From Limosilactobacillus oris (GTDB taxonomy: Bacteria; Bacillota; Bacilli; Lactobacillales; Lactobacillaceae), in assembly GCF_025311495.1 (NCBI RefSeq), contig NZ_CP104398.1, forward strand, positions 310,001 through 374,000: a stretch of 64,000 nucleotides of DNA, written 5' to 3'. Made by a program: the position numbers and the translations under genes. Of this stretch, positions 33,703 through 42,918 are shown piece after piece; the stretch's first letter is position 1; the number at the start of each line of letters is the position of its first letter. The notes under the pieces were generated by a model, which did not search any database, had not been told where the DNA came from, and was given only the letters and a program-made list of their open reading frames with translations.

Positions 33703-34566
33703 TTACTTTTCCCACAGGAACTTTATCAGTGCTTGGTCGACCTGGTGGTTGTTATTATGCAGGCGGCTGTGCTGGGCACTCTTCCCGTGCAGTTCAATTT
33801 CTTGGTAAGACTTGGCCCGGTTGCCAACCAGATATTTTAGCGACTGTGCAGAGGTGACAGGAACGTCACCATCAGAGTTGCTGCCGTCGTCAAGGTTGCC
33901 ATAAATGTTCAGTACTGCGGTGCCAGTTGGAAAGTGCTGGCGCAGGCCTAAGAGTTCTCGGTAAGACGGGTCCATGCTGCTTGGCTCTCCCGTTTTACGG
34001 TTGATGGTGGCTCTTTCACTGCTCAGCTGTCCCACCAGGCCGTTATAGTGACCAGCAATGGCAACCAGGTGGGCAACCTTTGGCAGGTTCGCGTTGTCAT
34101 AATTATAATTGATGTAGTTGATGATTTCTAGGTTTCCCATCGAGTGACCGACCAGGTTGATTTGTCGGTAGTGGTGCTGCTTTTGCAGGGCTTGCACAAC
34201 GTTCCGAACGTAGGTGCCGCCGTGGTGGTAGCCGGCCGTGTAGTCGCTCTGGTAATTTGCCAGCTTATTGTCTTCGAGGTTGACCTCAACGATTGGGTTA
34301 ACAGCGTGCGCTGGAATCTCCCGGTTAAAACTTACCCGCCCCTGCTTATCCACGTTTGCCTTGACAATAGTTCTGGTGACGCCAGCATTACGAGCGGCAT
34401 TTGCCATCTTTTCTTCCGCGTGGGAGCTGCTCCCCCAGCCGTGGACGAAAATGGTTGGCGTGGATGATTGGACATAGTGTGTAATGGCATGAACTGGCTG
34501 ATTGGCGGTCAGAATTCCACCGACCACGGCGCTTAGTGCCAATAATGTTTTGACTATTCTGTTCAT
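33703..34566 (-). CDS. Secreted DUF915-type alpha/beta hydrolase
   Basis: 287 aa with a cleavable signal peptide (TLLALSAVVGGILTANQPVHA). TIFVHGWGSSSHAEEK holds the oxyanion region, LVGHSMGN the serine nucleophile near residue 142, and HSRLHNNNHQVDQ a late His. Same family as 3439-4335 but secreted instead of anchored. Substrate unknown. Starts directly next to the truncated acetyltransferase stop (no gap), so transcription may come from the old operon promoter near 35.06 kb. Confidence 0.87.
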   Translation of the reverse strand: MNRIVKTLLALSAVVGGILTANQPVHAITHYVQSSTPTIFVHGWGSSSHAEEKMANAARNAGVTRTIVKANVDKQGRVSFNREIPAHAVNPIVEVNLEDNKLANYQSDYTAGYHHGGTYVRNVVQALQKQHHYRQINLVGHSMGNLEIINYINYNYDNANLPKVAHLVAIAGHYNGLVGQLSSERATINRKTGEPSSMDPSYRELLGLRQHFPTGTAVLNIYGNLDDGSNSDGDVPVTSAQSLKYLVGNRAKSYQEIELHGKSAQHSRLHNNNHQVDQALIKFLWEK

Positions 34567-34986
34567 TTAACTTTCCTCCTCATCAAGGTGTTTGATGACC
34601 CGTGCTGGTATACCAGCCACAACGGTATTTGCGGGGACATCCTTAGTAACTACCGCTCCTGCCGCGACAATTGCGTTCTTGCCGACGGTTACTCCTGGCA
34701 AAATAGTGGCGTTGGCACCTAGCCAGGCATTTTCTTCAATATGAACGGGGTTCAGCTCTACCCCATGACGCTTGTGGGGATTTAAGGGATGGTTAACGGA
34801 AATGATGGTGACGTTGGGCCCGACAAGGACGTCATCGGCCAGGCTAATCCCGCCCAAATCAGTTAACATTACACCGCTATTAATGAAGACGTTTTTGCCG
34901 ATTTTTAGGTTGGCCCCGTAATCGCTCCTGATGGGAAGCCGGATTTCAACTGAATCGTCAATTGGGTGTCCCGTCACATTAGTCAA
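34567..34986 (-). pseudogene. Truncated maltose/galactoside-type O-acetyltransferase
   Basis: 139 residues of a left-handed beta-helix acetyltransferase: hexapeptide repeats ([28 protein letters not shown] with catalytic His, [23 protein letters not shown]). The family is normally ~190 aa with an N-terminal Mac domain, and that part is missing. The same frame reads on upstream (QEQIRQVL) for a few codons, then switches into flavodoxin sequence. Only a TTG serves as start. It appears to be the survivor of a deletion and is probably inactive or partly active. Confidence 0.75.
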
Positions 34987-35051
34987 GACCTGACGGATTT
35001 GTTCTTGGTAGTGTTAGTCGCTGAATAATAAAGTACTAAGGTCTTTGCCAT
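34985..35051 (-). pseudogene. Flavodoxin 5' remnant fused at a deletion junction
   Basis: From the ATG at 35049-35051, with AGAGGAATT upstream, the translation is [17 protein letters not shown], the classic flavodoxin start with its FMN-phosphate loop. It then runs out of frame into acetyltransferase coding sequence and stops at TGA after about 22 codons. The rest of the flavodoxin is gone. Confidence 0.75.
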
Positions 35052-35206
35052 AGTGAATTCCTCTTTTCTAATTATTTGTTAGTTAAATTATAGTAGCTGG
35101 CAGGACAAAAGGAAAATACTTATTACTTGTACATAACCATGCTAAAAATGAATAAATCAATTTGTTATAATAGGGACAAGACATCGTTAATGAGGAGGAA
35201 ATATTA

Positions 35207-35998
35207 ATGATTCGCGCAATTGCTACTGATATTGACGGTACTTTTTTAACCACCGATCGCCACTATGACCAGCAGCTCTTTAAACAGCTTTACCGACGGA
35301 TGGCCCAGCAAGGGATTCGCTTTATCGTTGCCAGTGGTGATCAATATTACTTCCTGCGGTCCCTCTTCCCAGATATTGCGGACGACTTGGCCTTTGTGGC
35401 TGAGAACGGCGTACTGACAGTTGACCGCAACCAGGAAATTACTTGTGGGCAGTTGAAAACAGCTGATGTTACCAGAATTATCGCCTATCTGGAAACTCTT
35501 CCGCAAACTAATTACATTGTCTGTGGCCGGCAGTATGCCTACGTCAAGGACACCATGCCAGATTACTTTATTCAGAATATGGATAAATTCTATACCCGGA
35601 CAAAGGTCGTGCCTGAATTTGACTTTACGGGAGACAAGATCTTTAAGTTTGCCTTGACCGTCCCAGCTGAAAGAATGCGGGCAATCTCTCATAATATTAA
35701 TACGAAGTTTGCTGGGATTATCCGGGCAACGGCCAGCGGGAACGGCGCGATTGACCTGATTATTCCCCACATGGACAAGTCATACGGGTTGAAAAAGCTG
35801 TTAAATCGTTGGCAGGTTGACCCAGCCGACCTGGTAGTCTTTGGCGATGGCGAAAATGACCTCGAAATGTTTGAACTTGCTGGGACCAGTTATGCCATGG
35901 GCAACGCACCGGCTAACGTAAAAGCGGCAGCGAGCCAGACGATTGGAACTAACGATGACCAGGCAGTATTGCAGCAATTGGCAAAGATGCTCAAATAG
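35207..35998 (+). CDS. Cof-type HAD-IIB phosphatase
   Basis: 263 aa. HAD motif I DIDGTFLTT at residues 7-15, motif II VASGDQ near 46, motif IV FGDGENDLEMFELAG near 214, with a type IIB cap between. Such enzymes dephosphorylate sugar phosphates, FMN or pyridoxal phosphate with low specificity. GAGGAGG ribosome site; single gene. Confidence 0.9.
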   Translation: MIRAIATDIDGTFLTTDRHYDQQLFKQLYRRMAQQGIRFIVASGDQYYFLRSLFPDIADDLAFVAENGVLTVDRNQEITCGQLKTADVTRIIAYLETLPQTNYIVCGRQYAYVKDTMPDYFIQNMDKFYTRTKVVPEFDFTGDKIFKFALTVPAERMRAISHNINTKFAGIIRATASGNGAIDLIIPHMDKSYGLKKLLNRWQVDPADLVVFGDGENDLEMFELAGTSYAMGNAPANVKAAASQTIGTNDDQAVLQQLAKMLK

Positions 35999-36042
35999 TC
36001 TCGTTGATCAGGAGCTACTGCGCTGGGGTATTTTTATTAAAA

Positions 36043-36153
36043 TACTATAATGCCGAAAATAATCGTGCGCGAAGTTTAGCAGGCTTTCAAGAACGGTTAG
36101 AAGTGGCAATTTTAGCATCTAATATGGAGTATTGTCTAGAAAAGTTTCACTAG
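36043..36153 (+). pseudogene. Unidentified coding remnant
   Basis: An open stretch reads YYNAENNRARSLAGFQERL and EVAILASNMEYCLEKF, then TAG. No start codon, ribosome site or recognised family. AT-rich like its neighbour. Confidence 0.35.
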
Positions 36154-36162
36154 CACCACGCG

Positions 36163-36352
36163 TATTTTAATAATCCGCAATTTACTAGCACATACAGCCG
36201 AAGAAATTACAACAGTTCCGAAAACATGGCGATTTTTAACTGATCTCAGTAATCAATTTGATCTTGTTGGCTTAACAATTGCTGAATATATGCCATGGAG
36301 TGCTCAGCAGCTAGCAGATTTAATGGACAATCTTAAAATTTTTAGGCAGTAA
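36163..36352 (+). pseudogene. Arginase/agmatinase-family C-terminal remnant
   Basis: An open stretch ending in TAA reads FDLVGLTIAEYMPW near its end. This resembles the last conserved block of ureohydrolases (VVGxxIxExxP). The N-terminal two-thirds with the manganese ligands is absent. It lies beside an ammonium transporter, so loss of a small nitrogen-metabolism cluster is possible. Confidence 0.5.
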
Positions 36353-36418
36353 TTGAAAACGCAACAAATTCAGCCACTTAAAAAGATCACTATCGACTCA
36401 TTAGGTGGCTGAATTAAT

Positions 36419-37654
36419 TTACTCAGTTCTTTCATCTGCTAACCGGGTAGAATGGAGCGGTTCGTTATGCTGGCTTAAATCCAGACCAAGTATTTCATCA
36501 TCGCTAGAAACTCGAATTTGCATCCAGCAACTAATTAACTTAATTAGGAGCATTGAAATTATCAAAGTCCAAGCAATCACGATAATAGTTGTTAATAATT
36601 GAATATTAAATAAATGCCAACCGGCACCAACAAATAGGCCATCGCTAGTAACATGACCATTAATCGCATGACTGGCAAATAATCCTGTTGCAATACTACC
36701 CCAGATTCCACTAACCCCATGACAACCAAAAGCATCAAGGGTATCATCCAGATGGATTCTTGGCTTAATCAGTGTAACAAATAAGAAACTCACGATCGAA
36801 CCAATTAGCCCGATCCAAATTGCACCGTCGATAGCAACATAACCAGCAGCCGGTGTAATTGCTACTAGGCCACATAAAGCGCCCGAACATGTCCCAACCA
36901 GGGTAATATGACCAACTCGCCAAACTTCTAATAATTGCCAAGCAACCATTGAAGCGGCCGTAGCGATAGTTGTTGTAATCATCGCTTGCATTGCAACATC
37001 ATTAATTGCTAAGGCAGAGCCAGCGTTAAAGCCATACCAGCCAATCCATAAAATTGCGGTACCTAATAAGATCCAAGAATGGTTGGCGTGTTCGTCTTCG
37101 GGATGAGAACGGGGCCCAACCATTATAGAAAGGGCCAGCGCGGTAATCCCAGCATTAATATGAACTACTGTTCCGCCTGCAAAATCTAATGCTCCCAGTT
37201 TTGAAAGTAATCCATTGCCCCAAATCATATGGACGAGTGGATAATAGACACAGATTGACCAGCAAATTATAAAGACCATTAAAAACTTAAACCGGACCCT
37301 TCCAACAATCGCACCAACGAATAAAGCCGGGGTAATGATTGCAAACATCATTTGGAATAGTGAATACAGTCCTAATGGGATTTTCCCCGTAGTTAACTGG
37401 TCGAGTCGGACATTACTCATCATCATGGCATGAAGATTACCTACTAATCCAAAGACGTTGCCGTTGAATGATAATGAATATCCTAGGATAACCCATAGAA
37501 TAATGGCGAGTCCTGAAATAAAGAATACTGAGAGCAGCGTATTGACTGAATTACGGCGTGACACCATTCCACCATAGAAAAAAGCTAATCCTGGCGTCAT
37601 AAAAAACACCAGGATACTAGCAACCATTACAAATAATGTGTTTGTCGTACTCAT
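36419..37654 (-). CDS. amt: Ammonium transporter (Amt family)
   Basis: 411 aa, 11 helices, starting with MVASILVFFMTPGLAFFYGG, the characteristic first helix of Amt. It keeps the twin-histidine features HINAGITALALSIMVG and CHGVSGIWGS. It moves ammonium into the cell. No glnK gene follows; PII control would have to act from elsewhere. Base composition is more AT-rich than flanking genes, as in the adjacent debris, suggesting later acquisition. Confidence 0.92.
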   Translation of the reverse strand: MSTTNTLFVMVASILVFFMTPGLAFFYGGMVSRRNSVNTLLSVFFISGLAIILWVILGYSLSFNGNVFGLVGNLHAMMMSNVRLDQLTTGKIPLGLYSLFQMMFAIITPALFVGAIVGRVRFKFLMVFIICWSICVYYPLVHMIWGNGLLSKLGALDFAGGTVVHINAGITALALSIMVGPRSHPEDEHANHSWILLGTAILWIGWYGFNAGSALAINDVAMQAMITTTIATAASMVAWQLLEVWRVGHITLVGTCSGALCGLVAITPAAGYVAIDGAIWIGLIGSIVSFLFVTLIKPRIHLDDTLDAFGCHGVSGIWGSIATGLFASHAINGHVTSDGLFVGAGWHLFNIQLLTTIIVIAWTLIISMLLIKLISCWMQIRVSSDDEILGLDLSQHNEPLHSTRLADERTE

Positions 37655-37692
37655 CTCAACTCACTCCTCATCGTTACTAAGATAATAGTTAG

Positions 37693-37721
37693 ACTATACA
37701 GAGGTAGGTGGTCTAATTCAA
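37693..37721 (-). promoter_or_regulatory. Promoter of the ammonium transporter
   Basis: Minus strand TTGAAT (37716-37721), 17 bp, TATAGT (37693-37698), about 40 bp from the start codon. The rest of the 273-bp intergenic stretch shows only AT-rich sequence and the next terminator. Confidence 0.55.
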
Positions 37722-37882
37722 TACGATGACAAAAGATTCGTTTAATATTAAGCAAATTAAGATGGACTCGAAATGATAATAACCAGATTGGTCCAAATAG
37801 CGAATAATATAAAGAGCTTGCAGATAGATCTTAGGCTTAACTACATCTAACATTATTCATTCCATTGACCTAAAAGTGTATC

Positions 37883-37923
37883 AAAAAAGATGAGTAGCAA
37901 TTCATAACCTACTACTCATCTTT
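37883..37923 (-). terminator. Terminator after the DUF3021 gene
   Basis: AAAGATGAGTAG/CTACTCATC stem with TTTTTTG following on the minus strand. Confidence 0.85.
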
Positions 37924-37927
37924 ACTA

Positions 37928-38302
37928 TTATTTCCGCTTATTCAATTTGGCGTTAATCTCTCGAACATCGCTTTCTTGTTGGAACCGCAGGACAATCCAA
38001 ATAATCACGTAAGCAACCACGATTAGCCACAACGACTGCAAAGTGATTCCCCAGTGGTTGACGACAATCATCACTGCCACCAGCAGAACCGTAATTATAA
38101 AATGAACGATTAACGCCACAAAATAATTTAAGTCCGTTTGAAAGATAAACGTTGCCACGCCAATTAACCCACTGATGACCATAACGCTGACCGTGTTCAA
38201 TGCCGTTGGCAGCATCGGTTGGAAGTGAATGGTTAAAAACACTAAGTACGTGGCTGACCCAATTGCCAGTCCTTTTAAAAATCGCTTTAAAATTCTCTTC
38301 AT
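37928..38302 (-). CDS. DUF3021-family membrane protein
   Basis: About 124 aa with four hydrophobic helices and a basic start (MKRILKRFLKGLAIGSATYL). This family sits next to LytTR regulators and modulates them. I chose ATG 38302, with GTGGGGA upstream, over the GTG at 38317 that overlaps the LytTR stop. Last gene of the ABC-LytTR operon. Confidence 0.82.
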   Translation of the reverse strand: MKRILKRFLKGLAIGSATYLVFLTIHFQPMLPTALNTVSVMVISGLIGVATFIFQTDLNYFVALIVHFIITVLLVAVMIVVNHWGITLQSLWLIVVAYVIIWIVLRFQQESDVREINAKLNKRK

Positions 38303-38316
38303 CTGTGAAATCCCCA

Positions 38317-38769
38317 CTATAAGCCTAAGTATTGCTTAATTACCGGTACGTACCGTCTGCTAACCGTTGTTCTGACCCCCGTTTCGAGCCTGGCTACTAA
38401 CGTTCCCGAAAAGCCGTTCTCAATTGCCTGCAAATAATCCATATTGATAATTGCAAAGCGCGAAACCTGGATAAAGTTCGGCGCTGTTAGCCGGGTATGA
38501 ACATCCTTCAATTTGCCCACCGACTTAATCACTTGAGCGGTCGTATAAAACGAGAGCTCATTTTGGTTGACTTCGACCATTACTAAGTCAGCCGTCTTAA
38601 TAATCATAAAGCGGTCAGGTGTCTTGATCGGCAACTTCTCCGCTGGGTTACTCTCAAACGCTTTTAAATAATTAAGAAGGCGGTCAACACGGGCCGTTTT
38701 AGCGGAGCTCTCGACAATTACTGTCAGTTCTTCTGGCTCTAGGTCCGCCTGTTGAAACCGAACTTTCAA
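38317..38769 (-). CDS. LytTR DNA-binding regulator without receiver domain
   Basis: 150 aa. The C-terminal LytTR domain (MIIKTADLVMVEVNQNELSFYTTAQ... FIQVSRFAIINMDYLQAIEN) is preceded by a short region and no response-receiver domain. Stand-alone LytTR with DUF3021 is a known membrane-inhibited regulatory pair. TTG start after AGGAGG. Probably controls this four-gene exporter operon. Confidence 0.87.
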   Translation of the reverse strand: MKVRFQQADLEPEELTVIVESSAKTARVDRLLNYLKAFESNPAEKLPIKTPDRFMIIKTADLVMVEVNQNELSFYTTAQVIKSVGKLKDVHTRLTAPNFIQVSRFAIINMDYLQAIENGFSGTLVARLETGVRTTVSRRYVPVIKQYLGL

Positions 38770-38792
38770 TTTATGAAAACCTCCTGAATAAG

Positions 38793-39632
38793 TTAATGCT
38801 GCTTATATTTTAAATGATTAACGATAATTAGCAAACCAAGGCCAAGCAGACTTACGATTGTGACCAGCAGCATGTTTTGTGACAGTCCCAAAGAATGCTT
38901 AAACACCGTCAGCTTAATCCCTAAGTAGTCATTGAGCTCTGGTAGGACTACTGCCGGAATTCGGTTTCCAACCAGAAGCTCACGAAAGCTGCTGGCAATA
39001 TAAGAACTTGGAAAGGCCTTGACCAGGTGGCGGCCAAACGCTGATAGTGCGCCCACCGGCATGTAAGTAGCAATTGCGAACCCGATTCCCGTTCCAATCA
39101 AGGCCGACGTTCGGTTAAAGACGACGTGACTGTGGATAAACTCGATAATAATCTGGCAAAAGACGGTCGCGACAAGCGTGCCCAGTAGTGAAACCAGCAG
39201 GAGCTTACCCCCATCTGCCCATTTAATCGTCAAGTTATCAGTCACTTTAAAGTAGACTGCCATGATGATAAAAGACACCAATTGCATAATCAAGCTAATT
39301 AAAAAGGCACTGATAAAATAACTAATCGCGAGCTGCCACTGCTTTAGTGCTGTCATCCGGAAATCCTGATAGCGGTTGTCTTCCCGGTCGCTTACTAACT
39401 GGCCTAAAGCGCCAAAGGCTGTCGTGACCCCGGCAATTGTCAAAATGCCGCCCATCATCCAGGCATCTAAGACCTGGTTTGCGTTAGCGACTTTTTGCCA
39501 TTCTTGGACTAAATTTTCTTTCAGAAAACTAATGTAAATAAAGAATGTAATCAGGGCTCCTAGTAACGACATCATGGCACCCATGCGGTTACGAAAGTAT
39601 AGTTTGAGGTTACGGTAAATTAAAGCTGCCAT
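38793..39632 (-). CDS. ABC-2 type transporter permease
   Basis: 279 aa, six helices, ABC-2 fold. It begins at an ATG overlapping the ATPase stop by one base. Partner of the ATPase at 39632-40477; exports an unknown compound, drug or lipid. Confidence 0.85.
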   Translation of the reverse strand: MAALIYRNLKLYFRNRMGAMMSLLGALITFFIYISFLKENLVQEWQKVANANQVLDAWMMGGILTIAGVTTAFGALGQLVSDREDNRYQDFRMTALKQWQLAISYFISAFLISLIMQLVSFIIMAVYFKVTDNLTIKWADGGKLLLVSLLGTLVATVFCQIIIEFIHSHVVFNRTSALIGTGIGFAIATYMPVGALSAFGRHLVKAFPSSYIASSFRELLVGNRIPAVVLPELNDYLGIKLTVFKHSLGLSQNMLLVTIVSLLGLGLLIIVNHLKYKQH

Positions 39633-40477
39633 TATTGAATCTCCTTTCCGGTAATGTTGACAAAGGCGTCATCCAGGTCGCCCTGCCGGTATTCAAAGTT
39701 TTCCAAACTGCTCCGGTAATGGTCGAGGAGCGTCAAGGCTTGCTCATGGTTAATGCCATTGATTTCATAGCGCCGGTGGTCAACCAACTTGGCACCCTCT
39801 GGAACTGTGTTATCCTTGAAGATCAGCAGCAATGAATTCCGCGCGTATTGTTGTTTTAACTGCGCTGCCGAACCGGTCGCCAGTACTTTCCCCTCTTCCA
39901 GAATATAGATTAATTCCGCGTTACTGGCCTCTTCCAGGTAGTGGGTCGTCAGAAAAATCGTCAGTCCCTGCTCGTACTGCAGTTTTCTCAAAAGCCCCCA
40001 AATGACGTTGCGCGTTTGAATATCAAGACCCGTTGTTGGTTCGTCCAGAAACAGCAAATTGGGATGGTTTAACAGTGCCCGGGCAATATCGACCCGTCTT
40101 TTCTGACCACCGGACAGGGTTCCGTACCGCTGGTGCAGGAACTTAGTCAGGACCATCATCTTGGTCAGGCGCTCAATCCAGTCTTGGTCAATCCCCTGGT
40201 ACATTGCCGCCCGGCTTTGTAAATTCTCGCTGACCGTTAAGTGATCATCCAATACGCTATTCTGGAAAACAACGCCGATTTTTAAGTCCTTGGCGTAGGA
40301 AATGATTCCGCCAGTTGGTTTTAGCAGGCCCACCAGCATGTTAATGGTGGTTGATTTGCCAGCGCCGTTTGTTCCCAAGTACGCAACCAATGCTCCTTGG
40401 GGTATCGCTAAATCCAGCTGATTGACAGCAATTTTGCTACCATACTTCTTAGTTAAATTTTGGGTTGTTATTAGCAT
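39632..40477 (-). CDS. ABC transporter ATPase of the LytTR-linked exporter
   Basis: About 281 aa from ATG 40477 with GAGGTGAGAG. Walker A GTNGAGKST near residue 37, signature LSGGQKRRVDIARAL near 134, Walker B LLFLDEPTTGLD. It drives the exporter with the following permease. Confidence 0.9.
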   Translation of the reverse strand: MLITTQNLTKKYGSKIAVNQLDLAIPQGALVAYLGTNGAGKSTTINMLVGLLKPTGGIISYAKDLKIGVVFQNSVLDDHLTVSENLQSRAAMYQGIDQDWIERLTKMMVLTKFLHQRYGTLSGGQKRRVDIARALLNHPNLLFLDEPTTGLDIQTRNVIWGLLRKLQYEQGLTIFLTTHYLEEASNAELIYILEEGKVLATGSAAQLKQQYARNSLLLIFKDNTVPEGAKLVDHRRYEINGINHEQALTLLDHYRSSLENFEYRQGDLDDAFVNITGKEIQ

Positions 40478-40589
40478 TTCTCTCACCTCAGTTAGCATTG
40501 TATTAACCTGGGGTCACTAATACGTTGTTTCCTCAATGGGCGGTCAACATTGACGGGTAAGTTGCTGATTTCCTTATCCCAAATTCAAT

Positions 40590-40618
40590 TTGCAATCCCT
40601 ACTATTCTCTGCTATGAT
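40590..40618 (+). promoter_or_regulatory. Promoter of the broken DHA2 exporter
   Basis: TTGCAA (40590-40595), exact 17-bp spacer, TATGAT (40613-40618). It points at an intrinsic terminator about 50 bp downstream, before the gene. Confidence 0.6.
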
Positions 40619-40664
40619 ACTGATAATTTAATAACAGGCGCTCAAGAACAGCGGGCGAAAAAAT

Positions 40665-40706
40665 AAGAGCTGGATAAGGAAGTTAATTTCCTGTCCAGCT
40701 CTTTTA
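40665..40706 (+). terminator. Leader terminator before the broken DHA2 exporter
   Basis: AAGAGCTGGA...GGAA/TTCC...TCCAGCTCTTTTACTTT stem ending 7 bp before the ribosome site of the exporter gene. It lies between promoter and gene with no ORF between them, so it would act as an attenuator. No leader peptide or known riboswitch was found. Confidence 0.65.
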
Positions 40707-40723
40707 CTTTGAAAGGAGTTATT

Positions 40724-42118
40724 ATGTCTCGTCAAAATAAAATTCTAATGGTGGTTACCCTGCTCTGTGGGAGCTTCATCACTGCCTTTTCCGAAACCTT
40801 GCTTAATAATGGCCTGCCAACAATCATGGCAGAGGTCCACGTGAGCGAAATGACTGTTTAATGGCTCAGCACTGGTTACATGCTTGCCGCTGGAATCACC
40901 ATGCCGCTCGCGGCTTACCTTACTAATTCGGTTAAACTAAAGCCGCTTTTCTCGGTTACCATGATGATTTTCCTCGTTGGGACCGTTATCTCAGCATTGG
41001 CACCGAACTTCGCCCTCTTACTAATCGGGCGGCTGATTGAAGGTGTTTCCGTTGGTATTACCATGCCACTGGTTCCTAATGTTCTTGCCCTGATTTTCTC
41101 GCCGCAGCACCGAGGAACCGTAATGGGCCTGGCAGGAATTATCATTAACTTCGGACCGGCTACGGGACCCACCGTTTCCGGGATCATCGTCGACTACTTT
41201 AGTTGGCGGATGCTATTTATTATTCTAATTCCAGTCTGCATCGTTGTCCTGATCGCCACCCAATTATTCGTTAAAAACGTGGCTCCAGCCAAGCCGTCAT
41301 CCCTTGATATTCCTTCCGTCCTCACCTCGATGGCGGGCCTGGCAATCTTACTATACAGTCTGGGGCGAGTTGGTGAAACTGGACGGTTAGATTGGCAGAC
41401 TGTGATTCTCCAGGTAGCCGGAATCGCCATTATGACTTACTTTGTCAAACGCCAGCTCAGGCTCAAAAGGCTACTACTGGAAATGCGGGTCTTCAAGGCG
41501 CCCTCTTTCCGGCTTGGCGCAATTCTGGCCCTCCTTAACACTTCGTCCTTAATGGCAACCGAACTAATGCTGCCGCTCTTTAACCAGAACGTCTTGAAAG
41601 TCACGCCCACTGTCTCCGGATTGATGCTGATTCCGAGCGCCCTCGTGATGATGGTGGTTTCACCAATTGCTGGGCAGCTCTATGACCAAATTGGGATTAA
41701 GAAGGTCGCCTTCCTCGGTTTTGGGATTGGCTTGCTGACGACAATCCCGATGGCCTTTTACTCACCAACTACGAGTATTTCTACCGTGACGGCCCTGTAC
41801 GCCATTCGCTGTGGTGGTATTAATCTGGCTTACTCCCCGGTCAGTGTCTATGGTCTAAATGCCCTTTCGCAGGAGTATGTCGTTTTCGGTAATACTCTGA
41901 TGGTTAACCTGAACCAAATTGGGAATGCTTTCGCTAATGCGATGGCTGCTAGCTTGCAAGCACTCGGCCAAAAGCACGGCATTGCCCACCAGCTTTCGAT
42001 GCCCGCTTCAGTTCTCCAGGGTTTTCACTGGTCTTTCTGGTCGATTGCGGTTCTCAATATTATTGCCTTTGCGCTCCTATTCAAGCTCAAAAATCGTTCG
42101 GCGGTAGAGCTAAAGTAG
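40724..42118 (+). pseudogene. DHA2-type MFS exporter with a nonsense codon
   Basis: A 464-codon frame, with GAAAGGAG before the ATG, starts MSRQNKILMVVTLLCGSF. It is cut by TAA at 40859-40861 (codon 46), where homologous exporters read VQWLSTGYML. A C-to-T change from CAA would explain it. After the stop the frame stays open for 412 codons from an internal ATG at 40880, keeping ~12 of 14 helices. Functional product is unlikely without helix 1. Confidence 0.85.
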
Positions 42119-42457
42119 CTACATCGGCTCATGCACCATCTTGATATGTGGTGTGGACTTATAAATGAACGGCTCTCCCTCACTGACAAAGCCGACTCGT
42201 TTATAAAAATCTTCAACTTGGACCTGAGCCTCAATTTCAATCTGTCTGCCTGGGAACTCTTGTTGGATTGTTTGCATAATTTTATCCAACAACTGACCAC
42301 CAAATCCCTGGCCACGCACCTTGTTGCTCGCTGCAACCCGACCATCAGGATCCTGGTAAACGCGCTGTTGGTCAACCACAAAAACTTGCGCCCGTAATGC
42401 GAGAAGTTGATAAAGATCGGTTACCGTTAATTCATTGAATCGTTTAACCTGCCACAT
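42119..42457 (-). pseudogene. ElaA-like GNAT acetyltransferase with internal deletion
   Basis: 112 aa; the ElaA family is ~150 aa. The N-terminal LYQLLALRAQVFVVDQ and C-terminal VRGQGFGGQLLDKIM and VEDFYKRVGF blocks are intact. They are joined as YQDPDGRVAAS, losing about 40 residues that normally separate YQxxDG from GRVxVS. The frame is kept, but a central strand of the acetyl-CoA fold is missing, so activity is doubtful. Follows the MarR gene; stop abuts the MFS stop. Confidence 0.7.
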
Positions 42458-42459
42458 GC

Positions 42460-42900
42460 TTAATCCATCCCCTTCTTGAAAAGTAACTGATTAATGGTCT
42501 TGATACTTTGAAAATATTCTTCCTGCTCCGCGGGCGAAAGATCTTCAATCATCTTCTTAATCAGGTCGTTAGATTTCTGATTAATATCTTCAAATACCGC
42601 GTGACCATGTTCGGTCAGCGAAATATTAATTGACCGTGAATCCGTTGGTGAGGGTGTCTTTTGTAAGATCCCCTTATCTGTCAACCGTTTAATTGTCCGG
42701 CTGGCATAACTTTTATCCAGGTGCAGGGCCCGGGTGACTGCCATCGGGGTGTCGAGGTGGTTAACTGCCACTTCGATTAAGATCCGCCCCTCCGGCCAAG
42801 TTAGGTCAGTATCAAAAGTCCGTTTGTTCAATACTCCTAAGACTTGGGTGTAGTGCCGGTTAAATGCCCGAATACTATCAATTTCTTGGTCGGTTAACAT
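42460..42900 (-). CDS. MarR-family regulator
   Basis: 146 aa. Winged helix: ILIEVAVNHLDTPMAVTRALHLDKSYASRTIKRLTDKGILQKTPSPTDSRS with the DxR wing. C-terminal dimer helices follow. Co-transcribed with the deleted acetyltransferase gene. In this family such a gene often regulates a neighbouring exporter; the broken MFS exporter is convergent here. Confidence 0.85.
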   Translation of the reverse strand: MLTDQEIDSIRAFNRHYTQVLGVLNKRTFDTDLTWPEGRILIEVAVNHLDTPMAVTRALHLDKSYASRTIKRLTDKGILQKTPSPTDSRSINISLTEHGHAVFEDINQKSNDLIKKMIEDLSPAEQEEYFQSIKTINQLLFKKGMD

Positions 42901-42918
42901 AGTTACGTTCCTCCTTGA

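Larger units (their letters stand above)
35999..36418. other. Gene-free stretch with coding debris
   Basis: 420 bp, AT-rich. It holds two stretches that translate sensibly but lack starts (see remnants at 36043-36153 and 36163-36352). An inverted repeat (TTCAGCCACTTA/TAGGTGGCTGAATT, about 36370-36417) can end the ammonium transporter transcript. Confidence 0.6.

Noticed and set aside
35246-35770. 174-codon minus-strand ORF
   Set aside because: Antisense to the HAD phosphatase, which has clear motifs.
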